Assembly: GCF_011761265.1 (NCBI RefSeq)
Contig: NZ_JAAOZB010000001.1
Span: 1,426,001-1,490,000 of the forward strand
From: Microbacterium halimionae
GTDB taxonomy: Bacteria; Actinomycetota; Actinomycetes; Actinomycetales; Microbacteriaceae
DNA: 64,000 nucleotides
Reading direction: 5' to 3'
Notes under the pieces: generated by a model
What the model was told of the DNA's origin: nothing
Databases searched by the model: none
What the model saw: the letters and a program-made list of their open reading frames with translations, nothing else
Shown: positions 1 through 8,667 of the stretch, piece by piece
Layout: every line of letters begins with the position of its first letter
Position numbering within the stretch: position 1 is the stretch's first letter
Position numbers and translations under genes: made by a program

Positions 1-350
1 AACTTACTTCGCAGCAGCTGAGGTTCCTGATTGGGCAGTGCTCGCTTTTTGTCGCCAGTCGGTTCCACGCGATGGTTTCCTCGCTCGCGATGGCAGTTCC
101 CACACTCGTCATTGGCTGGAGTCATAAATATCGGGAAGTTCTTGAGATGTTTGAACTCGAGGACTGGGCATTCGGACATGACAAACTCACTCTTGACTAC
201 TTGACTGAGCGTTTTTCAGAGCTCAGCGCTCAACGCGAAGCAGTAAAGGCAAAACTTGACTCACGTCTGCCGTCGGTGAAGGCACGGTCGGTCATGCAAG
301 CAGACTTGATCGCTGACGTCGTCCGAACTTCCCGTGGTGTGAACGCGTGA
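1..350 (+). CDS. Polysaccharide pyruvyl transferase family protein, C-terminal part
   Basis: The reading frame is open from the first bases of the window (codons in phase with base 3), so the gene begins upstream. The visible ~115 residues contain the stretch CSLFVASRFHAMVSSLAM followed by VPTLVIGWSHKY, typical of the C-terminal half of the polysaccharide pyruvyl transferase fold (CsaB/WcaK/EpsI type): a short helix with SRFHA, then a strand and a conserved Y-K segment. Family members transfer pyruvate from phosphoenolpyruvate to a sugar, giving an acidic ketal. Its stop overlaps the start of the next gene by 4 bases (GTGA), so it belongs to the glycan operon and suggests that the polymer made here is pyruvylated. 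The N-terminal half cannot be judged. Confidence 0.8.
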   Translation, partial: LTSQQLRFLIGQCSLFVASRFHAMVSSLAMAVPTLVIGWSHKYREVLEMFELEDWAFGHDKLTLDYLTERFSELSAQREAVKAKLDSRLPSVKARSVMQADLIADVVRTSRGVNA

Positions 351-1996
351 CTTCGCCCATGACGGATGCGCGGCTCGATCAGCCAGTGTCTAGAGCCTCT
401 GAGCGACGCCTGAGAGCTCGTCGTGTAGCGGGACCGTCATGGTACTCAGTAGGAGTGGCTGCGATTACCGTTGCGACTTTCATTGTGCTCTTCGGCTGGG
501 CGACAGCCACTGCGCCATTCACTACCGTCGACGAACCGCGCCATATGAATTCAGTTTTGCGGCTTATGCAAAACGGAGGCTGGCCAGCACCGAAGTCAGC
601 GCCGATGCTCGAAGGCACAGCTTTGGCATCCCGAGAGGCAGGGCACCCCACCACGGGTGACGCGGTTAGCCCTCTTCCTTCTGCGAGCGAGCGCTCAGTC
701 ATAACAGACAAGAACAAACCAAGTTCTCCCGAACAAATCGATTGGATGACTCAGCATCCTCCTGCGTATTATGCGATTGTCGCGGGTACGCTAACTGTGC
801 TCGGCGCGCATGACTGGCGCTGGGATCAGCTGCTGCTGGGGATGCGACTGGTTTCAGCAACATTGGCCGCGCTAGCGGTGCCATTTGTGGCTGGTAGCGT
901 GCGACGGATAACGAGATCGCGCGCAGCGGGAATTCTTGGCGGTGCGCTTCTTTTGGCGATTCCGCAGTATCACCACGTGCTTTCACTTGTCACCAACGAC
1001 GCGCTGGCCACCTTTCTTGGCGCGGCGCTCATGTACATCGTCGTTCGAGCGATGACAAAGCCGAAGCGCGTATTAACGCTTGCGCTGGTCGGCGGAGCGA
1101 CTCTGGGTCTCGCGTTGCTCGCGAAGGGCTTGCTGCTTGCTGCGATCCCTCTCGTGCTGGTTGGCTTCCTCATCGCAGGCTGGCGCGCATATGCTCAGCC
1201 GCTGCGGCGGTTGCTTCCGGCCGCGATCAGCATGGCTGTCGCGTTTGCGATCGGAGGCTGGTGGTGGCTTCGAAACATCATTGTTTTCGGTGTGCTTCAA
1301 CCGAGTGTTTTCGGAAGCGGAATTGACGAGGAGGAGCCTTCAGAAGAGTACAGCCTGAGTGGCTTCTTCATGAGAGTCATGGAGCGCCTAAACGAGACTA
1401 TGTGGGGTTCTTTCCGAGCCGAACTTGATCTTCCGGTAGTGCTCACCGCGACGGCAAGCATTGTCGCTCTGCTGAGCATCGTGTGTGCGCTCGTGTTTTC
1501 TCGTCGACGGCTCGCCTTAGCGGTGCTCCTTTTATATCCGCTCGCGACGATGGGAGTTATCACATTCCACGCGTGGGAAATCTTCTGGGATAACGGCACG
1601 ATTCGCGGAATTCAAGGGAGATATCTCTACGGCGGCTTGACCGCGCTCGCCGTCAGCATTGGCTTGTGCTGGACCATGGCGACTAGGCGCTCCCCTTCTT
1701 GGGTACGCGCGGCAAGCGCCGTCGTGCTAGTTGCGGGCGCGGGCATCGCTGGCATCGCAGGCTGGGCGTTCGGTTTCCATGTCCTATGGTCTGAGATGGG
1801 GTGGAACGCAATGCTCGATAGCGGCGCGGTGACGCTACCTGCTTTTGCCGCGGCTGTGGCCGTTGGCGCCATCGCGGGGGTGGCATCGATGATAGCTGTG
1901 GGTATCTGCGCAGCACGGCCCGCGGCCGGCATCGAGCGACTTGATCAAGACGCGATGTCGTCTCCGACCGAAGAACCTGAACAAAAATTGCTATGA
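347..1996 (+). CDS. Integral membrane glycosyltransferase-like protein (GT-C type), copy 1
   Basis: 549 residues with about ten or more hydrophobic segments. After the first membrane segment a periplasmic loop carries VDEPRHMNSV, an Asp-Glu pair in the position where GT-C enzymes (GT39/PMT and DUF2142-like families) bind a metal or the polyprenyl-phosphate sugar. A second conserved stretch, QHPPAYY, lies near residue 136 and GGWWWLRN near residue 302. Such proteins usually move a sugar from a polyprenyl-phosphate donor to a glycan outside the membrane. The start is GTG, overlapping the previous stop by 4 bases, and the end overlaps the next gene by 4 bases (ATGA), so the three are co-translated. 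The same motifs in the same order occur in the next gene, so the two are tandem paralogs. Donor and acceptor are unknown. Confidence 0.7.
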   Translation: MTSPMTDARLDQPVSRASERRLRARRVAGPSWYSVGVAAITVATFIVLFGWATATAPFTTVDEPRHMNSVLRLMQNGGWPAPKSAPMLEGTALASREAGHPTTGDAVSPLPSASERSVITDKNKPSSPEQIDWMTQHPPAYYAIVAGTLTVLGAHDWRWDQLLLGMRLVSATLAALAVPFVAGSVRRITRSRAAGILGGALLLAIPQYHHVLSLVTNDALATFLGAALMYIVVRAMTKPKRVLTLALVGGATLGLALLAKGLLLAAIPLVLVGFLIAGWRAYAQPLRRLLPAAISMAVAFAIGGWWWLRNIIVFGVLQPSVFGSGIDEEEPSEEYSLSGFFMRVMERLNETMWGSFRAELDLPVVLTATASIVALLSIVCALVFSRRRLALAVLLLYPLATMGVITFHAWEIFWDNGTIRGIQGRYLYGGLTALAVSIGLCWTMATRRSPSWVRAASAVVLVAGAGIAGIAGWAFGFHVLWSEMGWNAMLDSGAVTLPAFAAAVAVGAIAGVASMIAVGICAARPAAGIERLDQDAMSSPTEEPEQKLL

Positions 1997-3600
1997 CAGC
2001 TGCAACCGGCTCGAGCTCAATCGACGAACCGGGTAGCTCGATGCGTCACATCCTGTTTCGTCATGGGTACGACCTCGCCACCGCAGCTCTCGCGCTTCTC
2101 TTTTTTGTGTCGGCGTCTGGGTGGGCGTTGGTGATGCCTGCATTTTCTGGACCCGACGAAACTGCGCACTACAACTCCGTAGTTCGCCTTCTTGACGGTG
2201 GGGGATGGCCGAGGCCCTACGACGCGACATACGAACAGTCGACGATCTCTGCATTGCTAGAAACCGGTCGCACTTTTCGGGATCAGTCGCTTGAGCGTCT
2301 GCCCTCGCCTGATGATCGCTCCACCCTTTTGGGCGGTGGTGAATGGGACGAACTTGCAACGGACTACATGGTCCAACACCCACCCGGGTATTACGTCGTG
2401 GTCGCTGCTGTCGTGGCAGCCGTTGGCGGCGGAGATTTACGCTGGGATCACGCTCTTATGACCATGAGGATGGTGTCGGCATTGCTGGTCGCGGGCGCCG
2501 TTCCCTTCATCGTGGGTATATCACGACGAGTCTCCGGGTCTCGTTCAGCGGGTATTGCAGGAGGTGCGATAGTACTTTTCGTACCATTCGTTGCGAATCT
2601 TGCCGGCTACGTGTCGAACGACAGTCTCCTCATTCTTGGGTGTTCGGCGAGCTTGTATTTTGCCGTTCGTGCGTTGGATCACGCGAAGCGTCCGCTGGGA
2701 CTTCTCGCGCTTAGTGGGGTCGCGCTCGGTGTAGCGCTCGGAACAAAAGGTTTAGCGCTCATGCTCATACCGGTTGTCGCGGTGATCGCGATTGCTGTGG
2801 CATGGAAGCTCACGGGATGGTTTCGCCGCATTTGTGCGGTGGCTCTGCCATTGCTCATCGCTTTCGTTATCGGAGGCTGGTGGTGGTTGCGCAACATTGT
2901 CGTATTGGGAAAGATTCAACCTAGTATCTACGGACGTCGTACTTCCAGCGGATCACGGCATCCCGACTACGATCTGAGCTTCTTCGTCGAACAAGCGGTT
3001 TATCGACTAAACAGCACTTTTTGGGGGCGAGGAGCGCGTGCTGATCTTGCCTTGCCCGAGGTCACTGCGATAATCGCGGGGACACTCCTGCTTACCGTTG
3101 TCGCTGTCTCGGTAGTATTTGCTCGGCGTCGTCTGCTGCTCTTCGTCGTCTGGGCTTTTCCGCTCGCGATATTAGGCGTTACGCTCTGGAACGCTCATGG
3201 TATTTATTGGGACCTGGGTTCAGCTTCTCGCGGCGTGCAAGGTCGGTACGTATTCGCTGGTATCGCTGCCATCGCATCGAGTATGGCGGTGGTCTTCGTC
3301 GCGTATCTTCGCTTCTGTTGGGCCCGGGGCCGTGCCGGAGGCTTCGCCCTCGTCTTGACTCTGGCGTGTGGGATCATGGCCAGCTGGACAGCCTTGATCT
3401 GGACAACATCTCGAGTGTGGGCAGGGGTGTCTGACGCGTCATTCTCCTCAGGAGTTCCGCTTATCTACTACATCGCGGTACCCGTCACCGCAGCCTTGGT
3501 AAGTGTTGTCCTCATCGTCTCGGCGCTGAGCGTGACGAAATTGGAGCTTAGCCTCCGCACGGCAACTCGGCGCGGCCGCGCCGAGTTGTATTCAAGGTGA
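1993..3600 (+). CDS. Integral membrane glycosyltransferase-like protein (GT-C type), copy 2
   Basis: 535 residues, paralog of the gene just upstream. Shared landmarks in order: PDETAHYNSVVRL in the first external loop, QHPPGYY, a basic RRVSGSRSAG loop, GGWWWLRNIVVLGKIQPS and GVQGRYVFAG near the last membrane segments. The start ATG overlaps the preceding TGA, indicating translational coupling. The predicted role is transfer of a lipid-linked sugar onto the exported polymer; specificity may differ from copy 1 because the loops between the conserved blocks diverge. The last codons lie inside a perfect 26-base palindrome (3563-3588) that could terminate transcription towards the convergent operon two bases downstream. 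Confidence 0.7.
   Translation: MTAATGSSSIDEPGSSMRHILFRHGYDLATAALALLFFVSASGWALVMPAFSGPDETAHYNSVVRLLDGGGWPRPYDATYEQSTISALLETGRTFRDQSLERLPSPDDRSTLLGGGEWDELATDYMVQHPPGYYVVVAAVVAAVGGGDLRWDHALMTMRMVSALLVAGAVPFIVGISRRVSGSRSAGIAGGAIVLFVPFVANLAGYVSNDSLLILGCSASLYFAVRALDHAKRPLGLLALSGVALGVALGTKGLALMLIPVVAVIAIAVAWKLTGWFRRICAVALPLLIAFVIGGWWWLRNIVVLGKIQPSIYGRRTSSGSRHPDYDLSFFVEQAVYRLNSTFWGRGARADLALPEVTAIIAGTLLLTVVAVSVVFARRRLLLFVVWAFPLAILGVTLWNAHGIYWDLGSASRGVQGRYVFAGIAAIASSMAVVFVAYLRFCWARGRAGGFALVLTLACGIMASWTALIWTTSRVWAGVSDASFSSGVPLIYYIAVPVTAALVSVVLIVSALSVTKLELSLRTATRRGRAELYSR
3563..3588. terminator. Perfect 26-bp palindrome at convergent gene ends
   Basis: Thirteen bases (CAACTCGGCGCGG) followed immediately by their exact reverse complement, inside the last codons of the plus-strand membrane gene and just before the end of the minus-strand operon. 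RNA from either strand would fold into a GC-rich hairpin. No good T-run follows, so it is only a probable bidirectional terminator. Confidence 0.45.
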
Positions 3601-3602
3601 GG

Positions 3603-6600
3603 TCAGCGCCTTGCGGCGAGCGCAGCCTTGAGGAGTTCCTGCGCTCGAGCATCGAACGAGTGCTCGCGTCTGATGCGATCACTCGTGTGCGTGATCTCTG
3701 TAGTAGGCGGGAAGATGTTCTCGATGCCATTTCTTAGAATTTTTACGAGATCGTCTCCGGAGCCATAGGTCACGACCGAAGAGCCAAATATATCTTCGAT
3801 CCCGTCGACACGATCGCTGAGCACGCGTCCGCCCGCTGCCACGACATCGAATAGGCGGTTGGAGATAAACCCGTCGCGCTGCATATCGCGCCAATGGTCG
3901 TTCAAAACGACGGATGCAGATTCGTAGAGTGCGGGAACGTCCGCATTCGGAACGCTCGTGGCTGCGATTGAGTCGGGGGAGATGAACTGCTCCCAACCGC
4001 CACCGTAGACGACGATGGGAATTCCTGCTCGCAGCGGTTCGAGCACTGCCGGGCGAGCAATGTGTCTGCTGTTGCCCACGAATACTATGTCTTTCGTTCG
4101 TGGCCGCTGTGTTGGGCGGAAAAGTTCTGGATCAGTGCACTGCAGAAGCGGCGTTACAGTGCGGCCCCAACGACTTGATTGTCTTTGAGCCCATGAGTCC
4201 GACGCGGCAAACACCAAGTCAAACTTGCTTGCTTCGGCTCGGGTGACCATCTCGGGGTGGCTGATGACCCATAGCATGTTGATCCCTGCAGTGGGAGTGA
4301 CGTGCGCGTCAAGACCTCGGATGACGAGGCTGACGTCGTCAATGTACGCGGTATCGCGACTGTGTGCATCGTGGTGATCGATGACGACTTCTTGTCCTAG
4401 GCGTTCGAGAGCGCGCGCTAACGACCGCGCGAAGTGCGTGTCACCCCAGGTTTCACCCATCGGCCCGAAGCGCGAGGCGATCTTCAACGCCCATCGCAGG
4501 CGCGGAATACTCGACGAGGTTGCGATTTCACGGTGAATCATAGGCCGCATCCGGGACTCACCGTCTGCAGTGGTGAGATACTCCCAATGTGCGAGGTGTT
4601 GGCCGAGCTCCGCATGAAGTTCAGCGGCGTCACCGAGCGTCGCGGGCATCAGTGTGGTTAGCGCTTTGAGGTTTCCCAGCGGATCAACGCGCGGAGGGGT
4701 CCTGCTTTCGAACTGGCGCCACACGACGTCAGTTCGAACGACGAATTCGTAGTCAGGCCACTCTGCACGCAGCGCCGATGAAAGGGCAGGCAGCTCGAAC
4801 TGGTTGTAAAGGAGTGGTGAAAGTCCCTGCACTTTGATGAGATCAGCTGTCGGCATAGCGAAAGAATCGCCGTGGAGCGCTGGAATCTTGTGGGTCGTCC
4901 CTAAAGCCTTGGCGTCAGATAGGGGGTGTCCCCACAGCATCGGCTCGGGCGCCGCGCCGCGCTTGGGCTGCGCCGATCCGACGCCGAGCAACACTCCTTG
5001 GGGCGTGACGTTGGTAGGAATGACTACTCGTCGCGAAGCCGGTTCTGCTGCGTTGGCCAGCTTTCGGATGGAATCGGCATCGAAGAGCGCGTGCGGGCCA
5101 AGGACCAACGTTCCGGTTCGGCGCACCTTCGTCAGGCACATGTTCACTGCGTAAGAAAAGGACTCGAACTCGACAAAAAGCTGTGTATCGAGGTTCGGGC
5201 GTCCGGGGCGCGCTGCCGCCCCTGACATCCACTCCTCTCGGGTAGGAGCGATGAACGCCACGAGCACGCTGAATGAAGGATCCTCAGAAAGTAGGAGAAG
5301 CTCCTTCAGCTTGTAGCTGATATCGGTGTCTCGCCGATTCAAGATCGCGACGACGTGAGTTCCTGAAAGCAGCTCTTTTCCCCGCACCTCGTCCCAGGCG
5401 ACTTGTGCGCGAAGACGCACGTAGGTGTCCCAGCCCATGGGCTCAGCCGTTGAAATGCGGTCAGCATATTCTTCGTGATTGCCATATACCGGCCCGAGCA
5501 CCGGGATGTGCCGAATTCGGTTCTTTTCTGCAAGCCGCAAAATGAGGTCGAAGTCAACTGCGCGCGGCAAGGCAGTGTCAAAGTTTCCTGCCGCGGCGAG
5601 GGCATCAGAGCGCACGACGAGCGAATTCAGATCGACAGAGTTACCGAGAAGCAAGCTGTCATGTGTTGGTTCATTTTGCCGGTAACTAACGCGATCCTCG
5701 TGCACCAGCTCGACTGTCGCAAACGTTACGGCGTCGCCCTCTTCGACCATCGAGGAGACCATCGTCTCGAGGAAGAGCGGCTGCCATTCATTGTCGCTGT
5801 CAAGAAACGCGATGTACTCGCCCTGCGCTGCGTCGATGCCTGCGTTGCGCGTGGCGCTCACGCCGCTGTGATCACGGGGGATGAATCGAATGCGCTGGTC
5901 TCGACACGCGAGAAGCTGAGCGATAGTCGCGGTGTCGTCCCACGAGCCGTCGTCGACGATTAAGAGTTCCCAGTTCGTCCATGTCTGGGCAAGAACTGAT
6001 TCCGCGGCGACTCTCACCCCGCCCGATCTATTCCACACCGGCATGACGATGGATACAAGCGGCTGCGCGTTTGCATCGCCCCAAACCGGCAGCGGCTCCG
6101 TCGGTTTCTTCAGCCATGAATTTGGGCGGCGGCGGCCGTTGTCCGCCCGCGCGGTCGACCACGCTGAAATCGCGTGCAGTGTGTGCTGGTAAAAATCTGT
6201 CCAGTCGACACTTCGTACCCCCGAAGCATCCTGAATGGGTATCTTTACGTTCTGCGGGTCGCTTTGAACGCGCCCCCACAAGTGCCCCACTGGGCCGCCG
6301 GGATGTTGCCTTGCCTCTGGGTGTTCTGTCAGATAAACTTCAGCATCCCAAGCGGGGCTCACCGGTGTGTTCCACTCCGCGCTCGCGATGTAGTCATAGG
6401 CGAGAGGACGGGTAGTGCCAGACATGTTCCGCTTAAGGACGAAGTCGTCGATGAGGATGTTGACGGCGTAACCGTGCCGATAGCCCGAGTGAATGTAATG
6501 CGCGGCGGCTTCTGCTGTGTTCATTTCATCGAGGCCGAGCTGCGCCGCGTAGAGCACAGGGTCAACGATCCCTGCTGCGATGACTCGCGCGATCCGTCGA

Positions 6601-6680
6601 CGTGAATCGCTTTTCTCGAGAGCATGTCGCACGACGGGAATACGGCGGAGGTGCCGACTCATCTCACGCAGTCGGTTCAT
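3603..6680 (-). CDS. Large multidomain glycosyltransferase (GT2 domain plus CgeB-like GT4 domain)
   Basis: 1025 residues from ATG 6680. I preferred this start over longer readings because it overlaps the upstream stop (ATGA) and has AAGGA seven bases before it. Residues ~35-170 form a domain of unknown role with the pattern of N-terminal extensions of capsule and rhamnan glycosyltransferases. Residues ~207-420 are a GT2 (GT-A) domain: PLVSIVMPVWNRSG, IVDDGS and the DSD motif at 294-296. A middle part of ~250 residues looks like a second, weakly conserved nucleotide-sugar fold. Residues ~760-1020 resemble glyco_trans_1_2 (CgeB-like, GT-B): HPEMV, FVGNSRHIARP, YGGGWEQFI and a SNRLFDVVAAGG block. 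It would be a cytoplasmic enzyme adding two or more sugars to the lipid-linked polymer. Last gene of the four-gene glfT2 operon. Confidence 0.75.
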   Translation of the reverse strand: MNRLREMSRHLRRIPVVRHALEKSDSRRRIARVIAAGIVDPVLYAAQLGLDEMNTAEAAAHYIHSGYRHGYAVNILIDDFVLKRNMSGTTRPLAYDYIASAEWNTPVSPAWDAEVYLTEHPEARQHPGGPVGHLWGRVQSDPQNVKIPIQDASGVRSVDWTDFYQHTLHAISAWSTARADNGRRRPNSWLKKPTEPLPVWGDANAQPLVSIVMPVWNRSGGVRVAAESVLAQTWTNWELLIVDDGSWDDTATIAQLLACRDQRIRFIPRDHSGVSATRNAGIDAAQGEYIAFLDSDNEWQPLFLETMVSSMVEEGDAVTFATVELVHEDRVSYRQNEPTHDSLLLGNSVDLNSLVVRSDALAAAGNFDTALPRAVDFDLILRLAEKNRIRHIPVLGPVYGNHEEYADRISTAEPMGWDTYVRLRAQVAWDEVRGKELLSGTHVVAILNRRDTDISYKLKELLLLSEDPSFSVLVAFIAPTREEWMSGAAARPGRPNLDTQLFVEFESFSYAVNMCLTKVRRTGTLVLGPHALFDADSIRKLANAAEPASRRVVIPTNVTPQGVLLGVGSAQPKRGAAPEPMLWGHPLSDAKALGTTHKIPALHGDSFAMPTADLIKVQGLSPLLYNQFELPALSSALRAEWPDYEFVVRTDVVWRQFESRTPPRVDPLGNLKALTTLMPATLGDAAELHAELGQHLAHWEYLTTADGESRMRPMIHREIATSSSIPRLRWALKIASRFGPMGETWGDTHFARSLARALERLGQEVVIDHHDAHSRDTAYIDDVSLVIRGLDAHVTPTAGINMLWVISHPEMVTRAEASKFDLVFAASDSWAQRQSSRWGRTVTPLLQCTDPELFRPTQRPRTKDIVFVGNSRHIARPAVLEPLRAGIPIVVYGGGWEQFISPDSIAATSVPNADVPALYESASVVLNDHWRDMQRDGFISNRLFDVVAAGGRVLSDRVDGIEDIFGSSVVTYGSGDDLVKILRNGIENIFPPTTEITHTSDRIRREHSFDARAQELLKAALAARR

Positions 6681-7672
6681 CTGGGTGTCCTTGCTCTCAT
6701 CCATCGTGCTTGTCGCGATGTGTAGCCCACTCGCCGGCGTTGCAGTGGAGGGAGTGAGCTTGGGCTGTCGTTCTCCCAGCGTCGCCCAGGGTAGAAAGAA
6801 GTCGTGGTGTCGATGTATTTGCGCACCCCATCGAATTCGTTCGGGAACCGCGCTTCGCACATCGAGAGCAGCGCGGCCGAGTCGAGCCAATAGGGGTCGT
6901 AGCGGAGGGTGTCGAACTTCACCACGGGAAATCGCGTGTTGTCGAACACGGAGTCTGCGTAGACGGTTGATGGGTTGAGGAAACGACTTTCGCGCGGATC
7001 ACGTCGCTGGGATACATCGAAGTCGCTGTCGACGAGGTCGAGAAATTTTGACGGATACCGGTCGCGTCGACGCTGTAGCCAGTGTGTTCCGCGTCTGGAT
7101 GCACGTTCCATTTCGGCGGTCGTCGGCTCGAAGTAGGAGCCGAGCCGGAATCCCGCTTCACGCATCTGCAGGCTGATGCCAAGCTCTTGTTGCGCGATCG
7201 CTGTCCTTCGATCCACCGCGGGACGGTATAGGTCCCAGAACGAAGTGAAAGTCGCAGATTTCAGTGCTTCGGTCGAGAAATACAGGAAGTAAGACTGGAT
7301 ATGCTCTCCGCGGCGCCAGGTTCGTGTTGCTCCCCACATTTCCACCGGTTGTGACTGCATTTTGGTGATCATCGACTCGACGGGGACTAGCTGCACGTAG
7401 GAGTCGTTCGTGAGCAGCAGCTCGTCGTAGTCGGCCGCGAAGTCCGTCATCTGGAGTGCCTCGTGCCACGACCCGAAGTCTTGGCCAACGTTTGCGCGCT
7501 CAAGAATTTCAGCGTACGGAGATATCGCGGTGCGATCTTCCGGCGTGAAAGTACTCGTGGAGGCGAGAACGACTCGCTCGAATGTCCGCGAAAGATCCTG
7601 GAGCTGGCGCAGCACGTGCGGTGCGATGCGTCCGAGCGGGTTGAAGTGGGCGACGAGAGCTAGTCGCTTCAC
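6677..7672 (-). CDS. Rhamnan synthesis protein F (RgpF) family protein
   Basis: 331 residues starting at GTG 7672 within a GTGA overlap with the upstream gene. The N-terminus MKRLALVAHFNPLGRIAPHV, the block ERANVGQDFGSWHEAL and LLLTNDSYVQLVP followed by FWGA-like MWGATRTWRRGEHIQSYFLYF are the landmarks of the RgpF family, found in streptococcal rhamnose-glucose polysaccharide loci and many actinobacterial wall-glycan loci. Family members act in polymerising or modifying rhamnan side chains, but the exact reaction is not settled for most. It is coupled on both sides (GTGA upstream, ATGA downstream) to glycosyltransferases. Confidence 0.8.
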   Translation of the reverse strand: MKRLALVAHFNPLGRIAPHVLRQLQDLSRTFERVVLASTSTFTPEDRTAISPYAEILERANVGQDFGSWHEALQMTDFAADYDELLLTNDSYVQLVPVESMITKMQSQPVEMWGATRTWRRGEHIQSYFLYFSTEALKSATFTSFWDLYRPAVDRRTAIAQQELGISLQMREAGFRLGSYFEPTTAEMERASRRGTHWLQRRRDRYPSKFLDLVDSDFDVSQRRDPRESRFLNPSTVYADSVFDNTRFPVVKFDTLRYDPYWLDSAALLSMCEARFPNEFDGVRKYIDTTTSFYPGRRWENDSPSSLPPLQRRRVGYTSRQARWMRARTPR

Positions 7673-8667
7673 TCGAGCGTTCCTTTATCGAGGCCCGGCA
7701 TTGGGCGCCAACTGGCATCCTGGGAAATCTTTCTCCCGTCCCGAATCCCGCGAACGAGATTGCTCGTGCCGCGTACGGTGCGTTCGACGAAGAGCAAACG
7801 AATGAGTTCTTTGGCGAATGTGAGAGTTGTACCCGCGCCGAAGAGCACCGGGTTGTAGATGCCAACGGCCCGGTAGTACTGCTTGATGTGCGCGCGGTTG
7901 CGCATGATGTAGTACCGGTAAGCGTTGCTCGAGGCGTTCATGTGGCGAATGCCCATGTCCCACTGTTTGATTTCGCGGGTTCGCTTCAGCACGAATTCGT
8001 TGACGATGACTGATTGCGTCTTGCGCGAAGCAAGCCAGCCGTACACCTGGTCGTCCCAGTAAATGAAGAATCGTGGATCAGGAAGACCGATCTGCTGCAC
8101 GATGTCACGATGTATGAACATGCCCTCGAAGCATCCGGAGTTCATCGGCTTGAAGCCCGACTCATCGAACCCAGCCGGCGCAAAGGGGATGGGGATGCCG
8201 AGAGGCTCGGCGATGCGGTACTGCCAGTAGAACTCGCTGCCGTCGTAGTCATAACGGCGCCCCTGGATGCTCTTGAAACGCGGCGCCCAGGCGCCCATTC
8301 GTGCGAGTCCGTTGGGGATGACTTCGACGTCGTCATCCATGAGCCACATCCAGGTCGAGCCCAGCTCGTACGCCACGCGCATGCCTTCGCTGAATCCGCC
8401 AGAACCACCGGTGTTTTCGTCGAGCCGACGGTACACGAGCGTCGCTCCGAGCCGCTCGCGATAGGACTCGACGAGGGCTGTGGTGTCATCTGTTGATGCG
8501 TTGTCGACGATGACGACATGGCCCGGTTTCGGATCCATCACAATGATGCTGTCGAGGAGCTTCGAAAGCAGGTGCGACCGGTTGAACGTGACGATCGCAA
8601 TCGTTGCAGTGGCCGGGTCGAACTGCGTCGGCGTGGAATCGCCGTGGAGGCCTGGTGACACGCTCAC
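7669..8667 (-). CDS. GT2 family glycosyltransferase, GlfT1-like
   Basis: 332 residues if translation starts at GTG 8667, which shares GTGA with the glfT2 stop; an ATG at 8694 and a GTG at 8661 are in frame. It is a GT-A enzyme: ATIAIVTFNR, VVIVDNASTDDT, NTGGSGGFSEG and DDD at about 111-113 for the metal and UDP-sugar. The acceptor half has CFEGMFIHRDIVQQIGLPDP and FIYWDDQVYGWLAS, in the order seen in mycobacterial GlfT1 (NLGGAGGF, ADDD, FNGALFR, IGVPDLRLFIRGDE). Next to glfT2 the likely role is priming galactofuranose transfer onto the lipid-linked acceptor, but a GT2 enzyme for another sugar cannot be excluded. Confidence 0.75.
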   Translation of the reverse strand: MSVSPGLHGDSTPTQFDPATATIAIVTFNRSHLLSKLLDSIIVMDPKPGHVVIVDNASTDDTTALVESYRERLGATLVYRRLDENTGGSGGFSEGMRVAYELGSTWMWLMDDDVEVIPNGLARMGAWAPRFKSIQGRRYDYDGSEFYWQYRIAEPLGIPIPFAPAGFDESGFKPMNSGCFEGMFIHRDIVQQIGLPDPRFFIYWDDQVYGWLASRKTQSVIVNEFVLKRTREIKQWDMGIRHMNASSNAYRYYIMRNRAHIKQYYRAVGIYNPVLFGAGTTLTFAKELIRLLFVERTVRGTSNLVRGIRDGRKISQDASWRPMPGLDKGTLE

